Source of the DNA: Delphinapterus leucas
Taxonomy: Eukaryota; Chordata; Mammalia; Artiodactyla; Monodontidae
Assembly (NCBI RefSeq): GCF_002288925.2
Contig: NW_022098063.1
Coordinates: 1,915,424-1,979,423 of the forward strand
Direction of reading: 5' to 3'
Length of the DNA: 64,000 nt
The translations under genes were made by a program, and so were the position numbers. Shown here in pieces: positions 47,684 through 59,850 of this stretch. The notes below the pieces were generated by a model, which made no database searches, was not told the DNA's origin, and was given only the letters and a program-made list of their open reading frames with translations. How positions within the stretch are numbered: position 1 is the first letter of the stretch; every line of letters starts with the position of its first letter.

Positions 47684-48595
47684 ACAGATAGAATGGTATG
47701 TGTCACACATACACACATGCATGCACATGCACACATACAAACTGCCACCAAGTGATATAGTTAATAATTTTTATCTTCAGGAAAGTGAGTATTTACTACA
47801 CAGGTCCATGAATCTCTGGAAATTCTGATTTCTCTGTTTCCAGTCATACATATCCTATAAACTATACTCCTTAGGAACTATAAACTCCCTAAAGTCACTG
47901 TAGAATATCCTGCTGAACAAGGATATGGCTGTTCTATTTTGTGCCAAAGTCAATGTGACAGCAACCCCAGCTGACATGTAAGGTTCTTCCTGAGCTCCCC
48001 AGAGGCAGCTCCTGTGCGAACGTGCAAGAGGAAGCTCCGATCACTTCTTTGAAAACCCACTTTGTCATTATTCGTTGATGATCCTCAGACCATTACCCAC
48101 TCATATCTCAGCCTGACACTCGATAAGGATTTCAACAGAAGAGCAGCTGTTTCAAATTATCTGCCTCTCTGTGAACAGTGGCCAGGTACTGCCCCATTCC
48201 AATTGCTTTATGAATGTGTGAGAAACATGGCCGGTTGCCAAAGACAGCATCCACATGATTGTTTGAAACAACGCCCCAGACATAAAAAGAAAGGAAAAAA
48301 AAATCCCTCACAGATTGCAGTGTGTACAATTTTGGCTGTTTTGCACATCCTCTGCAGCTGTGCATTCATGATGCTATATTTAAGCAAAAATCTGTGTAAA
48401 AATTAGTAACTAGGAGATGGAAGTTTAGTGGCCATTTTAAGGGTTTGGCTGCAGTGGCTGCCAAAATCCTCTCCATCCAGAATAAGCTCTGCCTGTCTTA
48501 TAATCAACTGGAGGTAGGATGTGACCCCTTGCTGGAATTTAATATTTTCATACATTGTAGGACTTTTCCCAAAAGTTAGCAAACCCTCATTATCT
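47684..48595. other. Unique sequence
   Basis: A CA/TG-rich patch lies at 47700-47740. No other repeat recognised. The frames at 47457-47828 and 48062-48406 have no known domain. Confidence 0.5.
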
Positions 48596-49294
48596 TTTAA
48601 TACATCTTTATTGGGGTATAATTGCTTCACAATGCTGTGTTAGTTTCTGTTGTACAACAAAGTGAATCAGCTATATGCATACATATATCCCCATATCCCC
48701 TCCCTCTTGCGTCTCCCTCCCACCCTCCCTATCCCACCCCTGTAGGTGGTCACAAAGCACCGAGCTGATCTCCCTGTGCTATGCGGCTGCTTCCCACTAG
48801 CCATCTATTTTACATTTGGTAGTGTATATATGTCAATGCTACTCTCACTTCGTCCCAGCTAACCCTTCCCCCTCCCTGTGTCCTCAAGTCCATTCTCTAT
48901 GTCTGTGACTTTATTCCTGCCCTGCCACTAGGTTCATCAGTACCATTTTTTTAGATTCCATATATATGAGTTAGCATATGGTATTTATTTTTCTCTTTCT
49001 GACTTAACTTCACTCTGTATGACAGACTCTAGGTCCATCCACCTCACTACAAATAACTCAATTTCGTTTCTTTTTATGGATGAGTAATATTCCATTGTAT
49101 ATATGTGCCACATCTTCTTTATCCATTCATCTGTCGATGGACACTTAGGTTGCTTCCGTGTCCTGGCTATTGTAAATAGAGCTGCAATGTACATTGTAGT
49201 ACATGACCCGTTTTGAATTATGGTTTTCTCAGGGTATATGCCCAGTAGTGGGATTGCTGGGTCATATGGTAGTTCTATTTTTAGTTCTTTTATG
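48596..49294 (-). mobile_element. 5'-truncated L1, minus strand
   Basis: Reverse complement of an L1 3' end: 3' UTR at 48596-48960, then the ORF2 C-terminus. In reverse this gives [20 protein letters not shown] and IYTMEYYSSIKRNE within the 49311-48985 frame. It begins at the position equivalent to about 23290 in the full-length L1. The 3' UTR is the long type. The A tail is reduced to four bases and I see no clear target-site duplication. Confidence 0.93.
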
Positions 49295-50284
49295 AAAAGG
49301 ATTACTGTCACTTTGTGCTGATTCTTTTAGAATCACAACTGTCATAAAGTTGGGACTTCAAACAGCCGTGAAAAGAGAAATTTTCAAGAAGGCATATGTG
49401 TCAACTTAGTACTTCTTATGCCCCTCCTTTTTCACTCTGAGGAAATTGATACTAAAATTGTAATTAATGGGGAGAAGGTTGCTCAGTTGAAATGTGTAAG
49501 ACCAATTGCTTATCTGTAGGATGCAAATCCAAGTTTAAGAGGCACCACCAAATTCTCATTGTCTGCCAGCAGAAATACTTCAGACAATCTCTGCCTAATG
49601 AAGAAGGAAAATAAAATATCCCATGAATTCATCTATTGATGAAGAAAGGAATACGAATCATAATGACTACCAGAAGGGAAAAAATTCTTTGGGTTTTTAT
49701 AAAAGGCCTTGTTTTTAAAGGTATGTAAAAGTTAGCACCTTTGAATAAGTTTTCTACTTAGAACTCAGTGAAGTCTCCAGAAAATGAGAAGTAAAATCAC
49801 CTTAACTAATCTCACAATGCTTGGCCTTTTCAAGGTACTTACTATAGTGTACCAACAGAGTTCAGCTGATCCATTAACATCTTCTCTGAAAAGCACTATC
49901 ATCTTTTTCCAGAAACCTGTGAAGCTTAGATTTCTCTAAATCTTATTTGCCAATTACACACTTCAAATATTTTTACAGTCCTGAAAATAGAGCTGGTCAT
50001 TACATTTGATGTCTTTTTCATATATGTTGACTATTAGTGAATTTAAAAAATTTCATCCAATCCATTTCTCAAAACTAATCTCCAATGTGGAAAAACTTCT
50101 TGCCACCAATTTGCTCATGTCTATTTTTCCTCAAATTCTGAGTTAGAATCTTAAAGAGTTACTCTTTCCAAGAAATTTCTCATCACCACTTTGATTCATA
50201 ATTATTTCGTTTGTAAGAAGTTAATCTGTGCTAGAGTTATGCTTCTTTAAATGTTGTTCTTCATTTTTATGTTCCTTTTTTAAA
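49295..50284. other. Unique sequence
   Basis: No repeat family or exon recognised. Confidence 0.5.
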
Positions 50285-50830
50285 ATACACTTTTGATATT
50301 AGAATAGTTTTAGATTTGCAGAAAAGTTGAAGAAAGTAGAGTTCTCAAATACTACCCTCCTGTTTTCCCCTATAGTTAGCATCTTACATAAGTACAGTGC
50401 ATTGATCAAAATTAATGAGCTAATATATATTATTATTATTAACTAAACTCCATACTTTACTCATATTTTCTTCCTTTTACCTAATGTCCTTTATCCAAGA
50501 TACCAGATAGCACTTGGTCATCCTGTCTCCTTAAGCTCCTCTAAACTGTAACAATTTCTCAGATTTGCCTTGTTTTTAATGACCTTGTCAATTTTGAGAA
50601 GTACTAATTACATATTTTTCAGAATATCCCTCAACTGGGTATTATCTGATGTTTTTCTCATGATTAGACTGGGGTTATGGGTTTTGGGGAGAAAGGCCAC
50701 AGAGATAAAGGGCCATTCCCATCACATCATGACAAAGGTACATGCCATCAATGTGATTTTTTTTACTGTTGATGCTGATATTGATCACCTGGCTAAGGTT
50801 AGTATACACACAGATATTTCTTGCTTTGTC
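50285..50830. mobile_element. Old mammalian L1 (L1M) UTR fragment
   Basis: 'agaatagttttagatttgca' (50301-50320), 'gttagcatcttacataagta' (50375-50394), 'tttctcatgattagactggg' (50654-50673) and 'gatattgatcacctggctaa' (50778-50797) match, in order, a common mammalian L1M untranslated segment. The 88-codon frame across it is not a gene. Orientation is left open. Confidence 0.65.
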
Positions 50831-51221
50831 TGCTGAGAAAGGCTATGGCAATGACACCTGTCACAGCTACTACCCAGATCTTGGTTTTAATACCACACTA
50901 CAATAAAAGAACCAGGGCTCCTAGAAGAAAGGGATGATTTTAACACTGGGGCAGGAGATGAACCTGACATGAACCTGGGGCACCTTATAATGCCAGACAG
51001 TAAGGAAGCACTCAAAACAAAATCACAAAGAGGAGAGTATGTCAAAGATGGGGCTGATCACACAGGACCCTACTGAAAGAGCTCCCAATGGCTAAAGCTG
51101 AAAAATACAGGCAAAATGATAATATGATTATGAGTTTCTTTGTTAAATGCAATTTGATTAACACATCATTCTGAAAAAAACCACATTGTTTCTTTCTCCA
51201 TTTAGGATAAGGGTTATAAGC
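50831..51221. other. Unassigned sequence
   Basis: The segment 50900-51090 has a repeat-like flavour but I cannot name a family. No exon seen. Confidence 0.4.
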
Positions 51222-51408
51222 AAATATTCTGGAATCAGACTGACCAAGTTTAAATTATGGCTTCAGTTCTTATATTACCCTGGTCAAGTTGCTTAAGCTA
51301 TCTGTATTTCAATTTTCTTATCAAAGTATTGGATAATGAGAAAATTATGAAATGCTAGTCTATAGTGCTGGGCACATGGTAAGCACTCAGTAAATATGAG
51401 CTTTTGTT
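51222..51408 (+). mobile_element. MIR SINE, plus strand
   Basis: 'ctggaatcagactgaccaag' (51230-51249), 'ccctggtcaagttgcttaag' (51278-51297) and 'gctgggcacatggtaagcac' (51368-51387) give the full MIR order up to its 3' end. Confidence 0.88.
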
Positions 51409-51424
51409 AAAAATTTGTCTGCAG

Positions 51425-51636
51425 GGCTTCCCTGGTGGCGCAGTGGTTTAGAGTCCGCCTGCCGATGCAGGGGACGCGGGTTCGTGCCCCGGTCCGGGAG
51501 GATCCCACATGCCGTGGAGCGGCTGGGCCCGTGAGCCATGGCCGCTGAGCCTGTGCGTCTGGAGCCTGTGCTCCACAACGGGAGAGGCCACAACAGTGAG
51601 AGGCCCGCGTACCGCAAAAAAAAAAAAAAAAAAAAA
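51425..51636 (+). mobile_element. CHR-2 SINE, plus strand
   Basis: The body is close to the common pattern, with gtttagagtcc in place of gttgagagtcc at the head and an A tail of about 22. The target-site duplication ttgtctgcag is at 51415-51424 and 51637-51646. It lies just past the 3' end of the MIR. Confidence 0.95.
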
Positions 51637-51646
51637 TTGTCTGCAG

Positions 51647-52969
51647 TACACGCTCAGTAAAATTAGCTCTTTTCATTGCCTAAATGACAAGTTATTCCTT
51701 GATAATTTTAGGAGCAATATTTTCAATGTGTACAGAGTTTACTGTAGAGATGCCAAATTAATTTGCTAAAATTCATTTATACCTATAAAATGCCATATTT
51801 CAATAGTTATAATTTCCACTAATAGATTTCTAGATAAGTTCTGAAATAGTTGCCATGACTTGCTTTGATTTTTACAATGATTAAATTGCATATTTGGTTT
51901 TAATATAGTTGCTTGTTCTTGATGTAACAATGTAGCTTTGGGCTATGATTACCTAATGTCACAATTGTCCAATTCTGTTATTTCTGTGAAAATTTCAGTT
52001 AGAATGTTTGTTTGATGTCCAGTAGATAAGATCATTGAAAACTGACTGAAAAGTAAAGCTACAAACCAGAAATCAGTTGTGTTAAACTTGGATGAACCCA
52101 GACTTTGTCAGACATTCTAAAATAGCCAATAATGTCACTAAGTGAGAGGACCAAGGAGTGGCTGGTGGAAGAAGGCATCGTGGGCTGCGGCACTGGCCCC
52201 ATTAGGGTACAAAGTAACCTCCCAAGCTCGAGACCTGTCCTCCCATTGCTTAATATGAAGAACAATATTTTTTTCAAAAACTTATAGGAAGTGTTAAACA
52301 AATTTTATTGAAATAATACCCCCTTTTATTCCATTCAAAACCAGACTGCCATCCCTAAATCCCTACTGTAAAGAACTTCTAGAAACATCCCTGCATCTAT
52401 ACACAAGGTTTGACTACAACAGTCATAAACTCATTACTGTGAACAAAGATATTTATCTATTTAATCCAAATGTTGAGTCACTATCAAGTTGCTTTGAATA
52501 CTACATCAGTCAGCCCCCCACCGAGTTCTTCCTCTTTCCTTTTCTAGGGAAAAACTCCTGCCTTTAAATTCATTTGAGGTTGTATTTTGGCTTTGTGTGT
52601 GCCTCCTTGGAGCTGGAGAACAGAAAACTTACCATTCGATGCCCTTAGCTCTGACAGGATCCCCAGAACTAGGGAAGCCATCTGATGGTCTGCTGATATA
52701 TGAATAGCCCAGAGTGAAGCCAGATCCTCACTGTGGATGAAGAAGTGTCACACAGGGGCAGTGTGGATTATAGCCACCTTTCAATGATAATTAGAAAATC
52801 TACTGTTTCTGTCGCTGACTCCTCCGAGGAACTTAGTGATGCCTTAGGCTCTAAGCCGGCTTTAATTCAGGTGATCTGAATAAAATGTTGCATTCTTGAC
52901 TTACTGCATAAAACTATCCTTTGTCTTAATCCATTGATTGATCTCATGTAAACTGGACTTGCCCCTTAC
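51647..52969. other. Unique sequence
   Basis: No repeat family or exon recognised. The 80-codon minus-strand frame at 52059-52301 has no known domain. Confidence 0.5.
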
Positions 52970-53066
52970 CAACCTGAAAGCTCAATGAGGTTGATAACCC
53001 CATGTGTCCTAAAATTTAACACAATGCCTACTGTACGCTAGCTGTTTAAGAAGTGTATGTTGAAAT
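52970..53066 (+). mobile_element. L2 LINE 3' end, plus strand
   Basis: 'ctgaaagctcaatgaggttg' (52975-52994) and 'cacaatgcctactgtacgct' (53020-53039) fit the closing text of L2. Short and diverged. Confidence 0.5.
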
Positions 53067-53825
53067 TACATAATTTCTTCAGTCATAGCTTATGCTAAAG
53101 ATTCTAAGTTGAACTCCTCTTTGTTCTTTTTTCATGTTACACTCCTTTGGGGGGAAACAGAGAAAAATCAAACAGATAGTAAAGATGTGTTATCTTCACA
53201 AGGACTCTGATAAAGTATTAATCAATTCCTTATCTTCTGATGATTTCAAAATACAAGCAAGGGGGAAGAAATGAGGAGTAATGAGATGTAGTCTGCACAA
53301 AGAAGTGTTTTTCTAGACAAATGGGAGGACAGGGACAAGCAGTACTTTCAATCAACTCAACGATGACATGTGATTCCAAGCTGAGTAGGATAGCATCACT
53401 GGATCTGTTTCAGGGGGCCTTGCCTTTTTTAATTAGTGTTCTATGTTCTACGTTAGTTTTAATTAGTGTTCTTAGTGTTCTATTATAGTGTTCATCCTTT
53501 CTATAAATGATGATCTTGCTGCTGTAATGGTTGAACAGGTAAGAAATCTGATACATTTACTTTCACAATCAGAGTTCTTATCATATACATTTCCTGGGGA
53601 ATAGTGAACTATACATACAAGATCTGACCCTGTATTTTACAGAGTGGGAAGTTTTCTGACACTCACAGACCTGTAATTTTACTTATAAACATTTTCAAGT
53701 ATCATCTAACACAGGGACCATTGCTTGAGCTTCCCACACACACACACACACACACAAATTTAGTCATCCTCTACTGCCTACAGAACAAAGGTAATCTGCT
53801 TTGTCTGGTACTCAAGGCTTAATAT
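53067..53825. other. Unique sequence with small repeats
   Basis: It holds an imperfect doubling of ttttaattagtgttct near 53426-53475, a (CA)11 run at 53735-53756 and, at 53758-53825, text resembling an L2 3' piece ('tctactgcctacagaacaaa', 53770-53789). Confidence 0.45.
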
Positions 53826-54056
53826 AGACTTGGAATCAGACAGATCTTAGTTCAAATTCTGGCCTGCATTTACTAGACGGTCTGAAGTAAGTGCAGTCAC
53901 CTCACCTAGACTCCCCATTTGTAAAATGAAAATAGTGATTCCCATCTCAGAGGTTTACTAAAAGGTTCACTAAGGTAATAATTTACAAAGGTTTATCCAG
54001 ATATGTCCAGGCCATCGTTCAGTACCTGGCACACAATAAACTATAACCATTTCTGT
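53826..54056 (+). mobile_element. MIR SINE, plus strand
   Basis: 'acttggaatcagacagatct' (53828-53847), 'actccccatttgtaaaatga' (53910-53929) and 'cagtacctggcacacaataa' (54021-54040) are in MIR order. Confidence 0.85.
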
Positions 54057-55769
54057 TTTTCTTTTTACAGTTAATATTATTATTCTGCAGCCTCACTCAA
54101 CACTCTTTCTTTTTCTGTCATTTTCACTGTTACCCTATATGAATACATTATTTAGTTTTTCTACCTATTTATTGTCCAGTTGATTTTCTTGACCCTTTAT
54201 TTCGTTCATATTATTACCTCCCAATCATAGGTAAGTATAACTATTTCTGCATAAGCTAAGATGTGATGGATAATATTTGGTAACATTAATCAAATTTAAA
54301 TATGCTTGGACCAAATAAAAGAGGTTATTGACCCAAGAAATCAATCTAGGCAAGATCAGGTAGAGCAGATCTGAGAGAGAACTGAAACCAGGGACTGGAA
54401 GGTCCTCTGAGTGCTCTCTGTATCTTATCTGTGAGTCGGCTTCATCCAAGCCACCTTTTCCACGCCTCCAGAACAGGGGCAGCCACGGGCAGCTCCAAGG
54501 TTTTCATCTTCTCACCTTTGCCACATGAGGGAAATGGGATTCTATTGTTAGCTTATTCAAAATATCATGGAGAAAAGCTGCGATTGGCTCACATGTGCCC
54601 CATGCCAAATGAAGGGCCATGTTCAACAAGATGGACCACAATGAATGTCTCGACATGATTCAGGTGCCCAGACTCCGTGTGGTTGAGAGAAGAGAGGTTA
54701 TCTAAGAAGATGGCAGTTTTCTCAGGAACTCCATATTACAGTTTGGCGAATAAGTGAGCAAATTCAACAAAATAAAGAGTATGCTCTTTCACATAAGGCT
54801 TGGAAACTTGTAGAAAAAAGCAAAACAGTGAATATCTATGAGCCAGTTGTAAACTTAACCACAACTATCAATCACAGCAGATTTGCAGAGCTCTATTTTG
54901 GTAGATCACATAGATAATCCAAGAGAGTCTTATCTGAGTAATAAACTTATGGCATTCTCATTGTGGAATTAAACCAGGTATTTGGCCTTTAGGGTATTTT
55001 TTAATACCATAGAGTTTAAGCTTAGGTTCTAGGTTATGTTGCTTAATTTCTGTTTTAGCCACAAGATGTATCTGGGAATGGTAAGATTACCTACAGCATC
55101 TACTGCCTACACACTGGATTATATTTATGAACATGCTTTACATTTTTAGGCATTTAGTCATCAAGGTATATTTTTTCAATCTATTATATAAATGATGACT
55201 GCTTTTATCCTACTCTTAATACAAATCATCTCATTATCTCTTGCCTTTTATTTTAGATCAATTACCTAATATAAATAGTTAAACATTATGGTTGTCTAAT
55301 ATGCATTGTATCACAGCCTGCAACAAGAACAAAAGCTTACCAGTTAAAGTCAACTGAGGGATCTTTCTCTTTGAATTGCCCTCTCTACCACAGTTATCTT
55401 TTCTCACTGAGATCTAACCTTGCTTCTCAGACAAGAAGAGAGCTTTCATCCCAGATCTATGACTTAACATATGATCTAAGCTCTTCTGGACTTCTTTGGG
55501 GACAAAATACTGAAAGTATGAGATTTTCAAAAAACATTTTTCATGCAAAATTAACATTAATTAGTACCATGCAAAAGTAAGTGAAATAAAGAAAAGGACA
55601 CATCCATTAACTATCAGTCCTAGAATGACCAACGTTATTTAATTTAAAAGTTCCTTCATATTTTTTATGAATGTAGTTTTGATTGTTTTTGACATAATCA
55701 CATTTCACATCTAACTTTGTGTTCTTCTGCATATGTATCAATACTATAATCTTAAGCATTTACATGTTA
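54057..55769. other. Mostly unique sequence
   Basis: No family named with confidence. The interval 54450-54690 ('cgcctccagaacaggggcag', 54463-54482) resembles an old interspersed repeat whose name I cannot give. The frames at 54225-54449, 54431-54658 and 55371-55580 show no domain. Confidence 0.45.
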
Positions 55770-55990
55770 ATGTACAGCCTTCTTAATGATTTTAAAGAGA
55801 GCAACACAATTCATTGATGTTATTCAAAATTTTCATAATATTATAATTTCTGTTTGTACATTAAAAAATTTACGATATTTCAAACTTTTTACTATTAAAT
55901 TAATATTTATAAACATTCTCATGCATTTAAAATTTTTTTCCCTTATTTTAGATTTATAAAGTGAAATTCTGAGTAAGAAGGTACAAAGCT
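55770..55990 (-). mobile_element. Probable old L1M fragment, reverse orientation
   Basis: 'caattcattgatgttattca' (55808-55827), 'tttttactattaaattaata' (55886-55905) and 'aagtgaaattctgagtaaga' (55959-55978) follow antisense L1M text at low identity. Confidence 0.45.
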
Positions 55991-56477
55991 TCTTTTAAGA
56001 ACTTTTATCCAAAAACATGTCTTTAAGAGGTAAAGTAATCCACTTTCCTCTCAGCTTTAATTTCCTATTTTCTTTACAATCAATTGAGGTGACTCAATAT
56101 AACTTGAAAGTTTGTCTTTCAAAAGATTCCCAGAGGACCATTTAAAAAAAGTTAAAGGTCTTAGAGCCATTTTAAAGACACAGTACTGTAAGTAAGATGT
56201 GTTATCACACTCTGGGTTCTTCCTACAAGTCTGTCACCTTATTATTTCTAGTTCATTAACAGCTCTTCAAAAACTGTATTCTCTGAAGTAGTAGACAATA
56301 TCCTGCTTTGCCTGTTTTCAAAGATACCAGTGAACTAATAAATCCAGGAAGTTCCCTTAATTAAGCAGAAAGACTTCCTCACAATTTTAGGAGAAGAATT
56401 GTACTGGTGAGACCTTATTCTATCAAAATATTTCCATCTAGGACTTCCATGCTGTCCTTAATTTCTCCCAAATTATT
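55991..56477. other. Unique sequence
   Basis: No repeat family or exon recognised. Confidence 0.5.
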
Positions 56478-57040
56478 TAAATCAGGTTTACTGAGGTATC
56501 ATTTACTTATAATAAAATTCATATTTTTTATTATATAGTTCAGTGAGACTTGCCAAATAGTCATGTTTCTGCACCACAAGGAAGATTTAGAATATTTCCA
56601 TCACCCCAAAAAGTTTCCTTATAACCCTTTGTAGACAATTCCCCCTCGTCTCACTCAGCCCCTGGTAGCCAGTGATCCAACTGTATACTGACAGTATAGT
56701 ATTGTGTTTTCCAGAATGTCATGTGAATGGAATCATGTAGGTTTTTGTATCTAGTTTCTTTAACTCAGCATAATGCTTTTGAGATTCAAATATTGTGCTG
56801 CATGTATCAATAGTTTGCTCCTGAGGATCATTCCACTATATGGATATAACACAATTTGTGTATCTGTTTACCAGTTAATTGACATTTTGGTTGTTTCTAG
56901 TTTGTGGATGTTGTGAATAAAGCTGTCATAAATATTCAGGTATTTGTCTGTGGGTGGGAATACTTTTTGGTTTCTCTTAGGTATGCCTAGGTGTGAGAAT
57001 GCAGAATCTTATGGAAAGTGTTGTTTAAATTTATAAAAAA
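56478..57040 (-). mobile_element. Old L1M, 3' end in reverse orientation
   Basis: 'tttactgaggtatcatttac' (56487-56506), 'agcccctggtagccagtgat' (56658-56677), 'gtgaatggaatcatgtaggt' (56722-56741) and 'gacattttggttgtttctag' (56881-56900) trace the antisense of an L1M 3' UTR and ORF2 C-terminus in order. No frame survives. Confidence 0.75.
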
Positions 57041-57044
57041 AATT

Positions 57045-57440
57045 ATAAAAATTCTCTGCCATTATCTCTTTAAACATTTATTCTGCCTGTTTTCTCTCTC
57101 TTGTTCCTTTAGGGCTTCAATTATTCTTGTGTTAGATTGTTTGATATTGTCTCTAAGTCAATAAGTCAATCAGGTCAATAATTAAACTGAGTTTGTGGGT
57201 TTTTTTGTTGTTGTTGCTATATTTAACTTCAATGCATCACACTTCAGCAGTGCCCTGATGTCACCTTATTTAATTTGGTTCCTGGAGTGGAGTGTCCTAT
57301 GACCTCTACTCTCTGATGGTCTCAGAGAAAAGTTATGATTTTGTAGATTATCTGGATTTTTCTTTCTGTTAAAACGGAAACAACAACACGGAAGCAGAAT
57401 GCCTCCTCAAATGCTTTTGTTGACACATCAATGCAGCTAA
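57045..57440 (-). mobile_element. Probable old L1M fragment
   Basis: 'tgttcctttagggcttcaat' (57102-57121) and 'ctgatggtctcagagaaaag' (57313-57332) followed by 'ttatctggatttttctttct' (57348-57367) resemble old L1M untranslated text in antisense. It may belong to the adjacent copy. Confidence 0.4.
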
Positions 57441-59692
57441 AATATAGCTCTGGGCCTATAGGTCAGAATGATAAGACAGTACAGGGAAAACTAAGTTCAC
57501 TCATTTTATTTTCTACTTTTCCAGTTCCCATTTCATTTCAGACACATTTCTTTTTTGTAATGTCAAATTAAGAATATTCCAAGTTAAAGTATTTTTTTAA
57601 GGAGGAAAGGGAAAATGGCAATGCTTGGGAAGATATCTAAAGATTCTCCTTGGAAACCATGTGACATTATTTTCCCAGTCAGATCAAATGACTTTTTGAT
57701 GTGTTAATTATGGAAATTTTCCTTATGCCCTATCCAGCCTGGGATGTTGATAAATGATCATAGAGAAAGTATGTCAAAACATATGAGGAGAGACTTCTCA
57801 TTGTCTTATATATTTCCCTGCCAAAGTGGAAAGAAAAATAGCACTGCTTTAACTCATTCTCTCATCAATCCCCAATTCTATACAAGCCAGAGAATCTCCC
57901 TCCACAAACTTTTGGCATATGTTTGAAATCCTGTTTCCCTATTGATAAATTCACCGTTGGAAGCAATTAAACAAGGGGAGGATATACACATGCTCTTTCA
58001 TGAGTGGTTTTCTTCTAAAATCCAGCCTTTAGCCATAAAAGTCTAGAAATTTCTTTTATTACCTCACTCAGAGTCAACTAGACCCCAATACTTTTGATAA
58101 ATCCTTACTAATAACTGAAATGCCAGTTTATTTATTTATTTAAAATAAAATCATGACTAAAAAACCCTTAGCTTTATGCTTGGTATACAGGATATTCTCA
58201 ATAAATATTGACTTTTTTTCTGTCATTATGAGAATTGTTGTCATTACTCTTATAACAAAAGATGGACTGAAGCCAAGGCACTGATTAGGTTTTGATGAGG
58301 CAATGCAGTGAACTGGCTGTCCACCAAAGCTCATGCTTCCTCTTCTATAACAGAGTTACTGTTGGGAGGTGAATGTCCAGTCAGTAATTATATTTCCAAG
58401 ACTCCCTTGTATCTATGTGTGATCACATACCTAATTTTCATCATTATGAGGAGAAAATTAAGCTTATATTTTATATGTCTTTTTCACTTTTTCTATTTTT
58501 TATTGGCTTTTACATTGACCTATGATGAATTAGAAATCTTAAAAAATAGTCCTTTAATATAGATGGCTTGACTAGCACTTCAATAAAATATTGCTATTAT
58601 CCCTTGCAGAAATAGCATCTCTTTCTGTAGTACTATCAGGCACTTACTTCTAGCTAAATAACCTATACAAGGATGCTCTCAATGAGACCTGACATTCTCA
58701 TCCTCTTCCACTCAAACGATGAATTGTTTTAAACAACTTAGCTTAACATGAGTACTCTCTTGATGGGAATATTTTTGGCTATCAATAAAAAGTTATTTCC
58801 AAATTTCTCATAGGTTTTGAATGCTTACCTTCCTTATTCACAAGTGCTACTTCTACCGTTTAATAGTCCATTGATTCTTGTTAATTATAATCAAAATATC
58901 CTTCCTTTCGACCTTTGCCTGAATTGCCTTTCACCTGGCTCCTGTCTACCTTACTTGAATATATTCTCATAGGCCCTTTTCCACTTCCTCCGAAACTCCC
59001 GGGCCCTTTACTAATTGTAAAATAAATGAAGTGGCCCCTATGGCTTTGGATGTCCAGCCGTGGACGTTCTGCAAGGCTTGTATACCACATATATGTCTTT
59101 TCCCACAGAGATTCTTGCTTTAGCTCACTTTTAATATCTAGAGTAAACATTTTAAAAATTAACTAACTTTATATCTTTGCCGTGTGGTTGATATAGTCAA
59201 CTACATAGCAGCTATTTCAGCAATTTGACTTTTCCTTTAACAACATGAGGAATGCTCATTCAAACACTAGGTTCTATAGAAAATGCAATATTTGAGTAAG
59301 AGAAGGTCTCTTTTCTCAAGGTAATTTTAATGCCAATTACCATAATATAAAATAGAGGGACAAGGGTGCTTCTAATATCCGATTATTCAACATGTTGCAT
59401 TGTAATTACCTTTACATTTACTTTTGCCTTCTGCAATCCATGCTCTTATGTTCCTCAAATGCAATGAAGTATTACCTTTTTCTCTCTCTTTTAAGAAATA
59501 GATACATTTTATCTATAGTTCCTTCAATTGGCACAAAACAAGCATTCAATAAATGCTTTTTTTTTTTTTTTTAAGTTTTTGAACTTCTCTTTTGGGAGAC
59601 AAGAATCTTTACCTGAGTATAGTGATAGAATCTAGATAGCTATCTCCTCTCCCATCTAAGGGCTAATAACTGCAGCCTAGCACAAGTGCCAT
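57441..59692. other. Mostly unique sequence
   Basis: Weak fragments only. There is an L2-like end at 58175-58215 and an LTR-like start at 58360-58440 ('atttccaagactcccttgta', 58391-58410). A possible L2 end lies just before the T run at 59558-59574. No exon; the frames at 57744-57926, 58308-58562 and 58881-59150 have no known domain. Confidence 0.45.
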
Positions 59693-59850
59693 GGTTTGTG
59701 GAGCCAGAGGGCACTCACTTCAAATCCTTGCCACACTCTTTAGTCTTGAATGAACTTAAGCATACCACTCAGCCTGTTTCAGCCTCAGTTTCTTCATTTG
59801 CTAAAATATATCACTCAGGATTTTATTGTAGAGATTAAAGTATGTGGCAA
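59693..59850 (+). mobile_element. MIR SINE, plus strand
   Basis: 'tttgtggagccagagggcac' (59695-59714), 'tttcagcctcagtttcttca' (59777-59796) and 'ttgtagagattaaagtatgt' (59826-59845) fit MIR order, truncated at the 3' end. Confidence 0.75.
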
